Part shown: positions 28,160 to 37,383 of the stretch, piece after piece
How positions within the stretch are numbered: the first letter of the stretch is position 1
Layout: each line of letters begins with the position of its first letter
Assembly (NCBI RefSeq): GCF_015169395.1
Contig: NZ_CP063458.1
Coordinates: forward strand, 1,736,001-1,800,000
DNA length: 64,000 bases
Direction: 5' to 3'
Origin: Humisphaera borealis
Lineage (GTDB): Bacteria > Planctomycetota > Phycisphaerae > Tepidisphaerales > Tepidisphaeraceae
The notes under the pieces: generated by a model
The model's input: only the letters and a program-made list of their open reading frames with translations
Database searches by the model: none
Told to the model about the DNA's origin: nothing
Made by a program: the position numbers and the translations under genes

Positions 28160-31100
28160 ATGGTCGGCCCCGAATCCCCCCGCAGAACCGTCACTGCCAC
28201 CAACGACAGGAGCCGGCGTGCCCGGGCTGCGTCTGCGGTCCGCCAGGCTATTGCAGAGAATCTGGAAGACCGACGTCTTCTGGCCGACATCGGCGGCGGT
28301 CTCGTTGCCAACTATTACAGCGACAGCAACTTTCAGAATCTGGCCCTGGCCCGTACCGACAGCACCGTCAATTTCGATTGGGGCTCGGGTTCGCCTGGAA
28401 CTGGCGTCCCGGTCGAGGGATTCAGCGCCCGCTGGACTGGTCAGATCAAGGCGGCGACCGCCGGAACCTATACGCTGACAACCGAATCGGCCGGCGGCAT
28501 CAAGGTCGTCGTCGGTACCACGACTGTGATTGACGATTCGGCGATCCACACGCAGCGACGCGCCAGCGGCACGTTCACGTTCGCGTCCGGTCAGTACTAC
28601 GACATCAATATCGAGTTCAAGGATCAGGGAGACGCCGTCGCGAAACTGCTTTGGAGCAGCGGCAGCGTGGCGGAGCAGGTGGTCCCCCAGCAGCAGTTGT
28701 TTCAGCTCGGGACGAACTGGGTCAGCGACTGGACGAGCACGACGATCGGCGGTCCGGATGGTGGATTCGTCAATGGAAACGGCAGCGACGTGACCATCGG
28801 CACCGGTGCGACCGGCACCGTCCCGCCGACAGTGCCACCCACCGTTCCTCCGACCGTTCCACCAACCGTGCCCCCCACTGTGCCGCCAACAGTACCACCC
28901 ACCGTCCCGCCAACGGTTCCGCCGACAGTGCCCCCAACCGTTCCTCCGACGGTTCCCCCAACGGTTCCACCACCGCCACCCACTGGCGTCAACATCAACT
29001 TCCAACCGACGGCGGCGCCGACGGTGTCGGGCTATCTCGTCGACGGCGGTTTGACCTACGGCGCGCGGAACGGTCGGTCCTATGGCTGGAATGTCAGCCA
29101 CACGACTTCGGTCTTCGACCGCAATGTGAAGTCAGATCAGCTAATCGACACCGTGCTGGCCGTGAAGCAAGGTGGGAAATGGGAACTGGCCGTTCCCAAC
29201 GGAACGTACACGGTCAAGGTCGCCGTCGGCGACGCCACCGCCAGCAGCACGAACAACGTCTGGATTGAAGGGGTGAATCTCTTCAACTACCAGAAGCTCG
29301 CGGCGAATGCGTTCACGTCGAAATCGATATCGGTCACAGTGGCCGACGGAAAGCTGACGCTGGGAATCGGATCGGCGGCGGCCGGAACCACGAAGCTGAA
29401 TTATCTGCAGGTCGCCGGCGCGGGCGTTTCTCCGCCGGTCGTCCCCCCGACGACGCCTCCAACAGTGCCGCCGACGACGCCTCCGACAGTGCCGCCCACT
29501 GTTCCTCCGACCGTTCCGCCGCCGCCGCCGACACCAACGTTCGGTGTCACCGGCTTGACCCTCGTCAACGCGGACACCGACACCGCCATCGGCTTGGTGA
29601 GCAGCGGCCAGACAATCTCGATTTCCTCGCCGGCGATCAATCTGCACGCAACGACCAGCGGAGCGATCGGGTCGGTCCAGTTTCTGATCGATGGCGTTGC
29701 GGTAAAGACCGAGACCACCGCTCCCTACGCCATCGGCGGCGACGCCGCGCCAAACTTCCTGCCCTGGAACGCGCCCCTTGGTACTCACACGATTAAAGCA
29801 GTTGCCTACAGCGGTGCTGCTGCCACCGGCACGATTGGAGGCTCTTACGAAGTGCAGTTGAACTTCGTGGCCGCCCCCTCGTCGGCGGGCGTCCTGTCCA
29901 CGGCATCAACCCCACCGGTGTTGGGTTCAGCATACTACGGCGAACCGGTGGGACCTTCGCTTGTGTCCAGCCCGTCCAACGCGCGGGTGCTCGCGGCGAC
30001 CGGGGCGAATCCCACGGCTACTGACGCAGCCAAGTTCGCCTACAAGGTTGTGCGAGGTGACGCCGAGATCGTCGCCAAACTCACGTCGCTCACCAGCGGA
30101 ACGGCCGCCGACCTGATGTTCCGCAGTTCGCTCGCTTCCGATGCCCCGTTTGCGTCGGTTTCAGTGATCGCCGGTGAAGTCGTTCTCCAATGGCGTTCGG
30201 CGGCGGGCGGCGCCGTGCAAAGCTCGTCGGCAAAAACTGCCACTGGTGCCGTCTGGCTGAAGATCAAGCGCGACAGCGACTTCTTCGCCGGGTATGTATC
30301 GACCACCGGTGCCGATGGAACCTGGCAGATTGTCGGCACCGCTGGGGTGAAGATGGGCGTCTTCTCTCACGCAGGCATCGCAGTCGCCGGCTCCAACGCC
30401 AACAATCAGGCCACGTTCAGCAATGTTGGCATCGCGATCAAGCCCGAACTCGGAGGCAATCTCCAGGCCGTCGCAGACTACAGCTACGACCGTCCGTTTG
30501 TGGATATGATGAAACTCACCAGCGGGTTCCAGAACCTCAACGGCTCCAAGGCACCGATGGACGCCCAGGGTTGGCCGACTGTTTCCGACTTCCAGTTCTA
30601 TGTCGCGGGCAACGGCAACGTGCCTGTCGGCAAGTACACGATCACCTTCACCGGGCCGGCCGGAACGCAGGTCTCGTCAGTTGGCGGCGGCGTAACGATG
30701 GCGTTCGGATCTTTCGACGCCGCCACCCAGAAGCACGTCTGGTACGCGACCGTCGGCAGCACCAGCGCCCTCGGGTTCCGATTCAAAGGAACCGGCAACG
30801 GCGCGAAGGATATCCGCGTCCTTCAGCCCGGGTACGGAATCACCAATACCCCGACGTACACCGACAGCTACCTCGCCAAAATGAAGGATCTGAACCCGGC
30901 GTCGCTGCGGTTCATGGACTGGGTGGACATCAACGTCAACACCCAGTCAACCTGGGCCGAACGCGGCTCGCCCACATCGGCGAACTGGGCTTATGCGGGG
31001 GTGGCCTGGGAGGCGGCGATCGAGCTGTGCAACATCCTGGGTTCGAACCTTTACATCAACGTCCCCGCCCGGGCCAATGACGATTACGTCCGTCAGTTGG

Positions 31101-32017
31101 CGACGCTCGTCAAGAATAACCTCCGCCCGGATCTCGCGATTTATCTCGAAACGGGCAACGAACAGTGGGCGACAAATTTCGTCAACACCGGTTGGAACGC
31201 CGAGCAGGCCCTGAAGGAAGTTCAGGACGCCGTTCGCGCCGGTGGCCAGTCGAATCTCAATTACGACAATCTGGCGGTCGACCTGAACCAGACGAACAAG
31301 TACGCCGGCAATGCCTTCGCATGGGCCTATCGGCGCACGGCACGACGGGCCAAGGAACTGGGTGACATCTTCAAACAAGTCTTCACGCAGGCCGGCCTGC
31401 CGGACCCGATCAATACGCGTGTCCGCGTAATGATGGCGGCGCAGGTGTCGGTCGCGGCGAGCTACCAGTTGATGGCCAAATACATCAACGACGTCTACGG
31501 TCCACCCAGCAAGTACTTCTACGGCATGGCGGGCGCGGTCTACTTCCAGATGTACCCGTACAATGACTCATTCGTGAACGGCCAATGGACCAGTCCGAGC
31601 ACCACGCTGACCAAGGATCAGGTACTTACCGCGATGGCCGGTAGTGCCGGTCGATACGCGAGCGAGAAGCGGTTTGAGACCAGTTGGAACGCGGTGCGTA
31701 ACTACGGCCTGGAACTGGTCGAGTACGAAGGCGGCCATGACACATTCGGCCCGCTGAACATTCAGGCCAAGAAGCAAGCGACTACCGACCCGCAGATGAA
31801 AGGCATCATGCAGGGGTTCCTGGCGACGTTCTTCCAGCAGGGCGGCTCGACCTTCCACTTCTTCACCCTGGGGTCCAAGACTTACGACGATCAGTACGGT
31901 ACCTGGTCCATCACCAACAACCCCAACGACTGGAACTCGCCAAAGGCGCAGGCGTTTAAGGCTGTGCGGGCTGGAAACATTCCCGACGCGCTGCCCAGCG
32001 CCGGCGTGTTCGGCTAG
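28160..32017 (+). CDS. Giant secreted glycosidase-like protein with PA14, INFQP module and GH-A-like barrel
   Basis: The 1285-residue protein starts with a basic N-terminus and the motif ENLEDRRLLAD (about 34-44), the planctomycete export signature. Next come a PA14 domain (about 48-190, GLVANYYSDSNFQNLALAR), fourteen TVPP-type linker repeats (about 216-272), one INFQP module (about 275-420), a second TVPP/TTPP linker, an Ig-like domain and a lectin-like domain (to about 770). The C-terminal 500 residues look like a TIM barrel: SLRFMDWVDIN, YLETGNEQW with N1000-E1001, and LVEYEGGHDTFG with E1188/E1190, fitting acid/base and nucleophile glutamates of clan GH-A. GGGAG lies ten bases before the ATG. 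It probably binds and cuts an external polysaccharide. The next gene is a paralog. Confidence 0.85.
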   Translation: MVGPESPRRTVTATNDRSRRARAASAVRQAIAENLEDRRLLADIGGGLVANYYSDSNFQNLALARTDSTVNFDWGSGSPGTGVPVEGFSARWTGQIKAATAGTYTLTTESAGGIKVVVGTTTVIDDSAIHTQRRASGTFTFASGQYYDINIEFKDQGDAVAKLLWSSGSVAEQVVPQQQLFQLGTNWVSDWTSTTIGGPDGGFVNGNGSDVTIGTGATGTVPPTVPPTVPPTVPPTVPPTVPPTVPPTVPPTVPPTVPPTVPPTVPPTVPPPPPTGVNINFQPTAAPTVSGYLVDGGLTYGARNGRSYGWNVSHTTSVFDRNVKSDQLIDTVLAVKQGGKWELAVPNGTYTVKVAVGDATASSTNNVWIEGVNLFNYQKLAANAFTSKSISVTVADGKLTLGIGSAAAGTTKLNYLQVAGAGVSPPVVPPTTPPTVPPTTPPTVPPTVPPTVPPPPPTPTFGVTGLTLVNADTDTAIGLVSSGQTISISSPAINLHATTSGAIGSVQFLIDGVAVKTETTAPYAIGGDAAPNFLPWNAPLGTHTIKAVAYSGAAATGTIGGSYEVQLNFVAAPSSAGVLSTASTPPVLGSAYYGEPVGPSLVSSPSNARVLAATGANPTATDAAKFAYKVVRGDAEIVAKLTSLTSGTAADLMFRSSLASDAPFASVSVIAGEVVLQWRSAAGGAVQSSSAKTATGAVWLKIKRDSDFFAGYVSTTGADGTWQIVGTAGVKMGVFSHAGIAVAGSNANNQATFSNVGIAIKPELGGNLQAVADYSYDRPFVDMMKLTSGFQNLNGSKAPMDAQGWPTVSDFQFYVAGNGNVPVGKYTITFTGPAGTQVSSVGGGVTMAFGSFDAATQKHVWYATVGSTSALGFRFKGTGNGAKDIRVLQPGYGITNTPTYTDSYLAKMKDLNPASLRFMDWVDINVNTQSTWAERGSPTSANWAYAGVAWEAAIELCNILGSNLYINVPARANDDYVRQLATLVKNNLRPDLAIYLETGNEQWATNFVNTGWNAEQALKEVQDAVRAGGQSNLNYDNLAVDLNQTNKYAGNAFAWAYRRTARRAKELGDIFKQVFTQAGLPDPINTRVRVMMAAQVSVAASYQLMAKYINDVYGPPSKYFYGMAGAVYFQMYPYNDSFVNGQWTSPSTTLTKDQVLTAMAGSAGRYASEKRFETSWNAVRNYGLELVEYEGGHDTFGPLNIQAKKQATTDPQMKGIMQGFLATFFQQGGSTFHFFTLGSKTYDDQYGTWSITNNPNDWNSPKAQAFKAVRAGNIPDALPSAGVFG

Positions 32018-32019
32018 GA

Positions 32020-32049
32020 CCCGCCCCGCCGGAACGTTCGGACGGCGGG
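32020..32049. other. Hairpin between the tandem giants
   Basis: CCCGCC pairs with GGCGGG, and the centre CCGGAACGTTCGG is itself nearly palindromic. It lies two bases past the stop of the first giant. No T-run follows, so it may be an RNA-stability hairpin rather than a terminator. Confidence 0.55.
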
Positions 32050-32168
32050 CTTGGTGGAGTGGGAGTTGGAGCGGCTCGGCACCTCGCCGTGCCGGTACGA
32101 GAGTCGCACCGATTGCAATGTTTGGTTCTGGCTCGTCCATCGGTGTCGACGAGGCCCTGGAGAAATGA

Positions 32169-35100
32169 ATGTCAAATCGTCGATCCGTCGAACTCGTTGG
32201 TCGTGTCAGCCTGATGGAAGGGCTCGAGTCGCGCTCGTATTTCGCTGGAGTGGGGCAGGGCTTGGTGGCCGAGTACTTCGCCGACAAGAGCTTTGCTTCA
32301 CTGGCTCTGGCGCGTCATGACGCGACGGTGAACTTTGACTGGGCCGGCGCGCCCGCGGCGGGACTGCCCGCCGACGGATACTCCGTCCGTTGGACCGGGC
32401 AGGTGTTGGCCGATTTCAGCCAAAACTACACGTTCTACGCCAAATCCGCCGGCGGTGTCCGCGTCTGGTTGAACGGGGTGAAGATCATCGACCACTGGAC
32501 GACCCATGCCAATCAGGAAGTCGCCGGATCGATCGCATTGACCGCCGGCGAATACTATCCGATTTCCGTTGAGTACCGGGAAGAGGGAACCGGGTCGGTC
32601 CGTCTCTCCTGGAGCAGCGCGTCGACGCCGAAGCAGGTCATCCCGAAGTCGCAGTTGTATCGGGTGGGTACCGGAGCCTCCTCCGGGGGCTGGCTCGAAG
32701 GGCACATCGGGCCTGGAACAGGGTCGGTCTCAGGGTCGACGACCAGCGGAATCAACATCAAGAATGGCGCTGTGTCGCCGCCCGTCTCACCGCCACCCGT
32801 TTCTCCGCCGCCCGTATCTCCTCCCGTATCACCTCCGCCGGTCTCGCCGCCCGCGGCCGGTATCAACATCAACTTCCAGCCGGCGACCGCGACGCCCGTC
32901 GTTGGTTACCTGATCGACAACGGGGATCTCTACGGGGCGCGCAACGGACAGAGCTACGGCTGGACGATCAGCCACACCGATACCGTGGTGGATCGCGAGC
33001 TCCATGCCAACCAACTGCTCGACACCAACATCGGCGTGAAATCGGGAGGGAAATGGGAACTGGCAGTACCTAACGGCAGGTACACCGTCACCGTTGGCGT
33101 CGGTGACGCAGGCGCAGCGACAAACAACAACGTCTACGTCGAGAAGGTGAGCCTTTTCAACTACGTGCCGTTGCCGGCTAATGCGTTCCAGAGCCGAACC
33201 ATTGCGGTAGATGTCGCCGACGGAAAGCTGACGCTCGCCACGGGATCTGCTGCAAGTGGCCTGACGCATTTCACCTATATCCAGGTCGCTGCCGACGCCT
33301 CTTCACCGCCGACAGTGCCGCCGGTCAGTCCGCCGCCCGTCACGCTTCCGTCGCTTAGCGGCTTACAGCTCTTGGACGCGTCGACCGACCTTGTCATCGG
33401 TGCATTCACCAGCGGCGCAACCCTCGATATCTCGAGCGGAAAAACTTACAGCGTGGTTGCCGAGCCCGGTTCGGGCGTCAAGAGCGTGGTGTTCGTACTC
33501 GACGGCGTGAAGGTGCGGACCGAGGGTTTTGCACCCTACTCGATTGCCGGCGAAACCGGACCCGATTTCGCGCCTTGGGTGCCGTCGGCGGGAAATCATA
33601 CCTTGGTGGTAACACCATTCGCCGGCAGCAACGGTACCGGTCAGGCAGGCACAGCCATCAGCGTGTCTTTCTCGGCTTCAGTCGCACCAGTACAGGCAGG
33701 CGGCTTGATGTCGGCAGCTGCGGGTGCGGGTGCGTCCGCAGGTTCCTTCGGCGGCAGCCTTGACAGCTACCACTACCTCTATCGCATGGCTCGGGGGAAT
33801 GCAGAGCTCACAGCCCGCCTCGATTCGCTCACGCCCGCCGGTGAGGGCGGCCTCATCGCCCGGGGCGGACTTACCGTTGGCGGCGCGTTCGTCGGACTGA
33901 CCCGCGACGCCAATAGCGTAAGTCTTGAGTACTCCGGTGCCTCCGGCGGCACGGTGTTGACTGCAGGATCGCGCGCCGTCAGCGGCCCGGTCTATCTGCG
34001 GCTAGTCCGCGACGGCAATCAGTATGCAGGGTATTTCTCGTCTACTGGCGCGGCCGGAACCTGGCAATTTGTTGGGGCCGCCGGGGTCAACCTGGGTACG
34101 TTCAATTACCTCGGCATCGCGTCGGCAGTTGAGGGAACGACCGCGCGTTACTCGGCAGTAAAGCTCAAGACATCGAACCCGCTTGGCGGCAACCTCAACG
34201 CCATGTCTGATCGCGTGCAGGATCTGCCGTTTGTCGACCTAGTGAAGACCACGAGAGGCTTCTTCAATGCCTCAGGGCGTGTCAACGCCGCGACCGGACT
34301 GACCGACTTCGCGACCACCGACGCCAACGGCTGGCCGACCGAGAACTTCTTTTTTGATGTGGTGAACAACACTGAATGGGGCGTGCCGGCGGAGGCCGGA
34401 ACGTATCCGATGAGTTTCAGCGGGCCGGCCGGCGTCACAGTCACCGCCACGCCAGGCGTTACGCTTCAAAAGCTGGGCTACTTGGCCGGCGTGCACACCT
34501 ACAACGTGATCGTACCGGCCGGAAAACTAAAGCTGGGGTTCGCGTTCGCAAACACTGCCGGCCAGGTGAAGAACATTCGTGTCCTGCAGCCCGGCTATTC
34601 GCTGTCTAATGCGCCTACTTTCACCGCCAAATATTTGAATCTGCTTCGCACGACCAACCCTGGTGTCCTCCGGCTGATGGATTGGACCAAGACCAACAAC
34701 AATCCCGTTGCGAACTGGTCGGAACGCAATACGCCATCACAGGCGACACAGGCCAAGTCGGCCGGTGCCGGGGAACTACAGCCCGTTAAGGGAATCGCAT
34801 GGGAGTATGCAATCCAGCTCGCCAATCAGCTCGGCAAGAACATCTGGGTAAACGTCCCTGCCAAGGCCAGTGACGATTACGTTCGCAACCTTGCCAATCT
34901 GCTGCGGACACAACTCAACCCCGACCTGAACATCTATCTCGAGTACACCAACGAAGCGTGGAACCTCGCGTTCAGTCAAGCCAACTGGCTTCGCGAGGAA
35001 GCCGTTGCCGAGGTGTTCGCCGACAAGGCGGCCGGCCGGGCCTCGCAGCTCAATTACGACAACCTGCCGGTGGACACGACCAAGCCGGGCGGAACCAACC

Positions 35101-35756
35101 CCAACGCTTACGCCTGGGCAGAGCGGTACTACGCCCGCCGCACCAAGCAGATCACGGACATCTTCCGGCAGGCATGGCTGGACGCAGGGCAACCCGATCC
35201 GGTCAATTCCCGGGTGCGAACGATACTGGGCGCACAGATCGCGACCATGTCGCGGACGACCAACCATCTCAAGTTCCTCATTCAGTTCTACGGCGAACCG
35301 AAGAAGTTCCTCTATGGTGTCGGCGTCGCGCCATACGCCAACGTAAACGGTCGCCCACAGAGCACGGCGGCCGAGGTTATTGCGTCACTGAGTAAGTCGA
35401 TCGATTCGTTTAACTTTGCCTCGCCCGTATCGCTGGCCAAGTCGTGGGGATTGGAACTGCTGGCTTACGAGATCGGCTTTGACACCTTTGGCCCGGACAA
35501 CATCGCAGCAAAGCGCACCGCCAGCCTCGACGCCCGCATGCAGGAAATGGTGAATCGATTCGTGACCAGATTCTATGCGGCGGGTGGGAATCTGGCGAAC
35601 TGGTTCACGGTCGGAGCGCGCAGCTACTCCAGTCCGTACGGAACCTGGACGTTGACCGAAAGCCTGGATGTGCTGAATTCTCCGAAGATCAAGGGGTTCC
35701 AGCAGGTCCGCGACGCCGCACCGGTCGCGACGAAGGCTCACGGCGTATTCGCATGA
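32169..35756 (+). CDS. Giant secreted glycosidase-like protein, tandem paralog
   Basis: The 1195-residue protein repeats the plan of its neighbour with shorter linkers. N-terminal LMEGLESRSYFAG is the export motif. PA14 (GLVAEYFADKSFASLALARHDATVNFDW), a VSPPPVSPP linker, one INFQP module (INFQPATATPVVGYLIDNG), an Ig-like domain, a lectin-like domain and a TIM-barrel-like region follow in the same order. The candidate catalytic pair is YLEYTNEAWN (N928-E929) and LLAYEIGFDTFG (E1101). The RGNAELTARLDSL and QNYTFYAKSAGGVRVWLNGVKIIDHW segments align with the first giant by eye. GGAG precedes the ATG at 32169. It ends six bases before the convergent DUF1501 gene. Tandem duplication followed by divergence is the simplest origin. 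Confidence 0.85.
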   Translation: MSNRRSVELVGRVSLMEGLESRSYFAGVGQGLVAEYFADKSFASLALARHDATVNFDWAGAPAAGLPADGYSVRWTGQVLADFSQNYTFYAKSAGGVRVWLNGVKIIDHWTTHANQEVAGSIALTAGEYYPISVEYREEGTGSVRLSWSSASTPKQVIPKSQLYRVGTGASSGGWLEGHIGPGTGSVSGSTTSGINIKNGAVSPPVSPPPVSPPPVSPPVSPPPVSPPAAGININFQPATATPVVGYLIDNGDLYGARNGQSYGWTISHTDTVVDRELHANQLLDTNIGVKSGGKWELAVPNGRYTVTVGVGDAGAATNNNVYVEKVSLFNYVPLPANAFQSRTIAVDVADGKLTLATGSAASGLTHFTYIQVAADASSPPTVPPVSPPPVTLPSLSGLQLLDASTDLVIGAFTSGATLDISSGKTYSVVAEPGSGVKSVVFVLDGVKVRTEGFAPYSIAGETGPDFAPWVPSAGNHTLVVTPFAGSNGTGQAGTAISVSFSASVAPVQAGGLMSAAAGAGASAGSFGGSLDSYHYLYRMARGNAELTARLDSLTPAGEGGLIARGGLTVGGAFVGLTRDANSVSLEYSGASGGTVLTAGSRAVSGPVYLRLVRDGNQYAGYFSSTGAAGTWQFVGAAGVNLGTFNYLGIASAVEGTTARYSAVKLKTSNPLGGNLNAMSDRVQDLPFVDLVKTTRGFFNASGRVNAATGLTDFATTDANGWPTENFFFDVVNNTEWGVPAEAGTYPMSFSGPAGVTVTATPGVTLQKLGYLAGVHTYNVIVPAGKLKLGFAFANTAGQVKNIRVLQPGYSLSNAPTFTAKYLNLLRTTNPGVLRLMDWTKTNNNPVANWSERNTPSQATQAKSAGAGELQPVKGIAWEYAIQLANQLGKNIWVNVPAKASDDYVRNLANLLRTQLNPDLNIYLEYTNEAWNLAFSQANWLREEAVAEVFADKAAGRASQLNYDNLPVDTTKPGGTNPNAYAWAERYYARRTKQITDIFRQAWLDAGQPDPVNSRVRTILGAQIATMSRTTNHLKFLIQFYGEPKKFLYGVGVAPYANVNGRPQSTAAEVIASLSKSIDSFNFASPVSLAKSWGLELLAYEIGFDTFGPDNIAAKRTASLDARMQEMVNRFVTRFYAAGGNLANWFTVGARSYSSPYGTWTLTESLDVLNSPKIKGFQQVRDAAPVATKAHGVFA

Positions 35757-35762
35757 CGCCGA

Positions 35763-37226
35763 TCAAGCGAGGATCTTCGTCACGACTTTGCCGTGCACGT
35801 CGGTCAGGCGGAAGTCCCGGCCCTGGAACTTGACCGTCAGCCGGCGATGGTCGACGCCAAGGAGGTGCAGCATCGTTGCGTGCAGGTCATGGACCTCGCA
35901 GATGTCTTCGGCGGCGTTGTAGCCGAGTTCATCCGTCGCGCCGTGGACGATGCCGCCTTTGATGCCGCCGCCCGCGGCCCACATGCTGAATGCCTTCATG
36001 TGGTGATCGCGACCGCTGCCCTGGCCCATCGGCGTACGGCCAAATTCGCCGCCCCAGATGACGAGGGTATCGTCGAGCATTCCCCGCTGCTTCAGGTCCG
36101 TCAGTAGCGCCGCGCAGGGGCGATCCACTTCCTCGGCCTTGAGCTTGATGTCGTTCTTGACGTTGCCGTGGTGATCCCAGTCGCGGTGATAAAGCTGGAT
36201 GAACCGTGTACCCCGTTCGGCAAGCCTGCGGGCGAGCAGGCAGTTGGCAGCGAACGAGCCGTCAGCTCCCTTCGTGCCATACATTTCCAATGTCGCCGCC
36301 GGCTCCTGCGAAAGATCCATCAGCTCCGGAACGCTCGCCTGCATCGCGAAAGCCATTTCGTACTGCGTGATGCGCGTCGCGACTTCCGGGTCGTCAACGA
36401 CGCTGTTTCGCATCTCGTTGAGTTTCTGCACCGCCGATACGACATCGCGCTGCCGACTTTCGGTAACGCCCGGCGGCCGGGTTAGGTACAGCACCGGATC
36501 GCCTTGTCCGCGAAAGTGCACCCCCTGGAATCGGCTCGGCAGAAATCCCGCAGACCACTGCCGGCTGCTGATCGGCTGCATCTGCCCGCCGCGGCCGGCA
36601 CTGGTCAGCACGACGAAGCCGGGCAGGTTGTCCGCCTGGGAGCCCAGGCCATAGGTAATCCACGATCCCATGCTCGGCCGGCCGGAGATGGTCGTACCGG
36701 TGTTGATGAACGTATGGGCCGGATCGTGGTTGATGGCCTCGGTCCGCATCGACCGGATGACGCAGATGTCATCAATCACGGAACCCAGCTGCGGGAACAA
36801 TTCGCAGATCTCGATCCCAGCTTTACCGAACCGCTTGAACGGGTGCTGAGGTCCGAAGCAGGTGAGCTTTTTTCCCTGCAGTTGCGCGATCGGCTGCCCC
36901 TTGGTGAACGACTCGGGCATGTCCTTTCCGTGAAGTTCGCCGAGCTTTGGCTTGGGGTCGAACGTCTCAAGGTGTGAAGGCCCGCCCGCCATGCAGAGCC
37001 AGATCACCCGCTTGGCTTTCGGGGGGATGTGAAGGTTCTGCAGCACGCCGGGCCACCGGTCGAGCTTCGGCGCCGACGCACCTGTCGCGGCGGCCAGCGC
37101 GTCGCGCCCGGCGATTGACGAGAGAGCCAGCGCACCCACGCCTCGTGCAGCCTGACCGAGGAACGTGCGGCGTTGCTGTAGGCGGATCAGACTTCTCGCA
37201 CCGGCGTCAAATCTTGCAGCTGTCAT
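35763..37226 (-). CDS. DUF1501 family protein (Tat-exported)
   Basis: The 487-residue protein begins with a Tat-like leader (QQRRTFLGQAARGVGALALSS). The DUF1501 pattern is clear: KRVIWLCMAGGPSHLETFDPKPKL, HGKDMPESFTKGQ, INHDPAHTFINTGTTISGRPSMGSW, GTRFIQLYHRDWDHHGNVKNDI, VIWGGEFGRTPMGQGSGRDHHMKAF and HDLHATMLHLLGVDHRRLTVKFQGRDFRLTDV. The family is related to alkaline phosphatase/sulfatase folds; its function is unknown. In planctomycetes it normally stands next to a DUF1549/DUF1553 cytochrome gene, which is absent here. The ATG at 37226 lies inside a repeat (37219-37254) that also supplies GGAG nine bases upstream; no other start fits the leader. Confidence 0.93.
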   Translation of the reverse strand: MTAARFDAGARSLIRLQQRRTFLGQAARGVGALALSSIAGRDALAAATGASAPKLDRWPGVLQNLHIPPKAKRVIWLCMAGGPSHLETFDPKPKLGELHGKDMPESFTKGQPIAQLQGKKLTCFGPQHPFKRFGKAGIEICELFPQLGSVIDDICVIRSMRTEAINHDPAHTFINTGTTISGRPSMGSWITYGLGSQADNLPGFVVLTSAGRGGQMQPISSRQWSAGFLPSRFQGVHFRGQGDPVLYLTRPPGVTESRQRDVVSAVQKLNEMRNSVVDDPEVATRITQYEMAFAMQASVPELMDLSQEPAATLEMYGTKGADGSFAANCLLARRLAERGTRFIQLYHRDWDHHGNVKNDIKLKAEEVDRPCAALLTDLKQRGMLDDTLVIWGGEFGRTPMGQGSGRDHHMKAFSMWAAGGGIKGGIVHGATDELGYNAAEDICEVHDLHATMLHLLGVDHRRLTVKFQGRDFRLTDVHGKVVTKILA

Positions 37227-37254
37227 CCTGAGGTACTCCGAAGGACCTTGTACC
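37219..37254 (-). repeat. Repeat family C, copy 1 (contains the DUF1501 start codon and ribosome site)
   Basis: The plus strand reads GCTGTCATCC, TGAGGTACT, CCGAAGG, ACCTTGTACC. Related copies lie at 51304-51333 (29 of 30 identical) and 51413-51448 (inverted, 32 of 36). Read on the minus strand it holds CGGAG, nine bases, ATGACAGC. Confidence 0.85.
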
Positions 37255-37383
37255 GGCGCGCGGGAGGCAACCGAGCATCAATGTGCCAGCAACGAACGGA
37301 TCGGCGATCGACGACATCTTCGGCGTGGACTTTAGCAGGTCGCCACGCGCACTTTTTCGGGCAGTCCATCCCGCTTACTCGCA

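Noticed and set aside
28801-29000. Fourteen 12-base units in tandem, at first sight a CRISPR-like or minisatellite array
   Set aside because: The units are in frame and encode TVPP linkers; they differ at third codon positions and have no spacers.
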